Source: Flammeovirgaceae bacterium (GTDB lineage Bacteria > Bacteroidota > Bacteroidia > Cytophagales > Cyclobacteriaceae). Taken from it: a stretch of 34,266 nucleotides of DNA. Each line of letters opens with the position of its first letter. Position 1 is the stretch's first letter. Under the pieces are notes generated by a model. The model did not search any database and was not told the origin of the DNA. It saw only the letters and a program-made list of their open reading frames with translations. Where the stretch lies: assembly GCA_021299455.1 (NCBI GenBank), contig JAJTGQ010000053.1:1-34266 (forward strand), read 5' to 3'. The position numbers and the translations under genes are program-made. Shown one piece after another: positions 33,123 to 34,266 of the stretch.

Positions 33123-34093
33123 TGGATGAAAAAATAAGCACCAAAGCCATCAACGAATACAGTCAAGCCTATGCGGCAAAACTGGCGGATCAATTTTTCG
33201 CAAAAAAACAGCAAATATCGGGTGTTGAAATTTTGTCTCTTTGTGATGTCAAGCAAGTCAATCTGTTTGTCATTCAAGAACTGATGAACATCTGGACCCA
33301 GGAAACCGAAAAAATTAAAAGTCCGTTTTTTGACTATGAAACAAGCGAAGTAAAGGCTGCGCTTGTCCAATTTCAAAATGTGCTTTCCAACCACATTTCG
33401 GTTGGGAAGGCAGAATTTCAACCCCTTTTACAAGCTGCCATTTCAAAAACAATTCAGCTTATCGTAACCCCCTATGACTCTTATTCTGAAATACTCGAAA
33501 GCTATGGAAAAGGTTATCTTAAAACAGAGGTGCTACGGATAGAACTAAAGTATTTGAAAATCAACAAGGCGCCTCTCGAAAATTTACTGATCAAACTGGA
33601 TGAACGCAAGTCGGAATTGATTACTGGCAACGAAGCTTTCGGCCTGTTGGATCGCATCCTGGAAGAAGTAAATTTTACTCCTGAAGATTTAGAACAGTAT
33701 GCCAATCAGTTTTCAAAATTACTTCCGTTAAAAATCGAATCTCTCTTTGAAAAAAAGTTAACTACGGTGATGCCTGAGAAAAAACTCGCACAGCGAACAG
33801 GCGCGTTTTCAGAACCGCTTTCAAAAACCTGGGAGACCAAATCAATCACGCCTTCGAAAGCAAATCCAAGTCGGCTCAGAGACAGCCTCACCATTAATCA
33901 GAAATTTATGTTTACCAAAATCCTCTTTAAGGGAGATTTTGAGATCTTCTCCGGAGAGATTGAAAAAATTGAAGCATTGCCTTCGTTGAATCATGTGTTG
34001 GCCTATCTGGGTGAACGCTATCCCGCATGGGATCGGGAAAGTGAGGAGTATGAAGAGTTTTTAGAGGTGCTACAAAAACGCTTTAGTCAATAG
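33122..34093 (+). CDS. Uncharacterised soluble alpha-helical protein, 323 aa
   Basis: I do not recognise this family. The protein has no signal peptide or membrane segment and is almost entirely helical and charged, for example TKAINEYSQAYAAKLADQFF near the start and EEYEEFLEVLQKRFSQ at the end. Residues about 240-265 are a Ser/Pro/Thr-rich linker before a C-terminal domain (LTINQKFMFTKILFKGDFEI). It is divergent from a ferredoxin gene and converges on rodA with a 5-base gap. The length, composition and lack of frame breaks make it a real gene. Confidence 0.8.
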   Translation: MDEKISTKAINEYSQAYAAKLADQFFAKKQQISGVEILSLCDVKQVNLFVIQELMNIWTQETEKIKSPFFDYETSEVKAALVQFQNVLSNHISVGKAEFQPLLQAAISKTIQLIVTPYDSYSEILESYGKGYLKTEVLRIELKYLKINKAPLENLLIKLDERKSELITGNEAFGLLDRILEEVNFTPEDLEQYANQFSKLLPLKIESLFEKKLTTVMPEKKLAQRTGAFSEPLSKTWETKSITPSKANPSRLRDSLTINQKFMFTKILFKGDFEIFSGEIEKIEALPSLNHVLAYLGERYPAWDRESEEYEEFLEVLQKRFSQ

Positions 34094-34098
34094 TAGCT

Positions 34099-34266
34099 TT
34101 ATACGCGCTGCAGCACCTGACTTCTGTGCGCGTCCAGCTTCAACAAAACAAACAATAGAATTGTAAACCCCCATAGCGAAGAACCACCATAACTAAAGAA
34201 CGGTAGAGGGATTCCGATAACGGGAAACAAGCCGACCGTCATGCCAATGTTGATGGCAAAGTGGAA
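34099..34266 (-). CDS. rodA: RodA (SEDS peptidoglycan polymerase), C-terminal 55 residues
   Basis: The frame runs in from the right edge and ends at a TAA (complement of 34099-34101). The visible residues are the last SEDS helices: [20 protein letters not shown], then [19 protein letters not shown] and a short cytoplasmic tail ending QVLQRV. GxxPVxGIPLPFxSYGGSS is the SEDS signature shared by RodA and FtsW. The short tail favours RodA, but FtsW cannot be excluded from this fragment. Confidence 0.88.
   Translation of the reverse strand, partial: FHFAINIGMTVGLFPVIGIPLPFFSYGGSSLWGFTILLFVLLKLDAHRSQVLQRV

Overview
The window looks like a chromosomal segment of a Bacteroidota bacterium, most likely from the Cytophagales (an inference). 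Supporting signs are A-rich leaders with few Shine-Dalgarno sequences, several TAnnTTTG-type -7 boxes just ahead of genes, many lipoproteins, a run of SurA-like foldases ahead of a MoxR ATPase, a DUF2490 protein, a GTP-type PEP carboxykinase, and degenerate minisatellite fragments of a kind common in this phylum. Most genes are housekeeping or envelope genes. No tRNA, rRNA, CRISPR array or prophage was seen. No stretch over about 300 bases lacks a gene; the longest gap is about 210 bases (6675-6883).

Layout. 1-2.4 kb: the tail of an unidentified gene, a small hypothetical gene, mtgA, a GNAT acetyltransferase, and a REP-associated tyrosine transposase (RAYT) bracketed by two copies of its palindrome. 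2.4-4.8 kb: a membrane acyltransferase whose N-terminus contains a palindromic insert, then an M50 membrane metalloprotease, with a bidirectional terminator facing pckG (4.8-6.7 kb). 6.9-8.4 kb: a DUF2490 protein and a DeoD-type purine nucleoside phosphorylase. 8.4-10 kb: an AspT/YidE-type transporter on the minus strand. 10.2-12.5 kb: a translationally coupled pair, a parallel beta-helix lipoprotein and a diheme c-type cytochrome lipoprotein. 12.5-13.9 kb: RlpA and a YdeI/OmpD-associated-like protein on the minus strand.

14-18 kb: a coupled run of a four-PAS soluble histidine kinase, a GNAT-like protein and a DedA/VTT membrane protein, converging on a penicillin-acylase-family hydrolase (18-20.4 kb). 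That gene is divergent from guaB. After guaB and its terminator comes a complete partner-switching module (22.2-25.0 kb): membrane GAF-PP2C phosphatase, STAS antagonist and RsbW-like kinase. Next are three SurA-like periplasmic foldase genes with overlapping ends (25.1-29.2 kb) and a MoxR ATPase.

30.4-34.3 kb: a hotdog thioesterase, a secreted NTF2-like protein, tdk-recO, a 2Fe-2S ferredoxin divergent from an uncharacterised soluble protein, and the C-terminus of RodA at the right edge. Much of the content concerns the envelope (MtgA, RlpA, RodA, SurA-like foldases, M50 protease) and signalling (orphan histidine kinase, partner switch). The least understood parts are the RAYT/REP unit, the beta-helix/cytochrome pair and the partner switch with no visible sigma-factor target.
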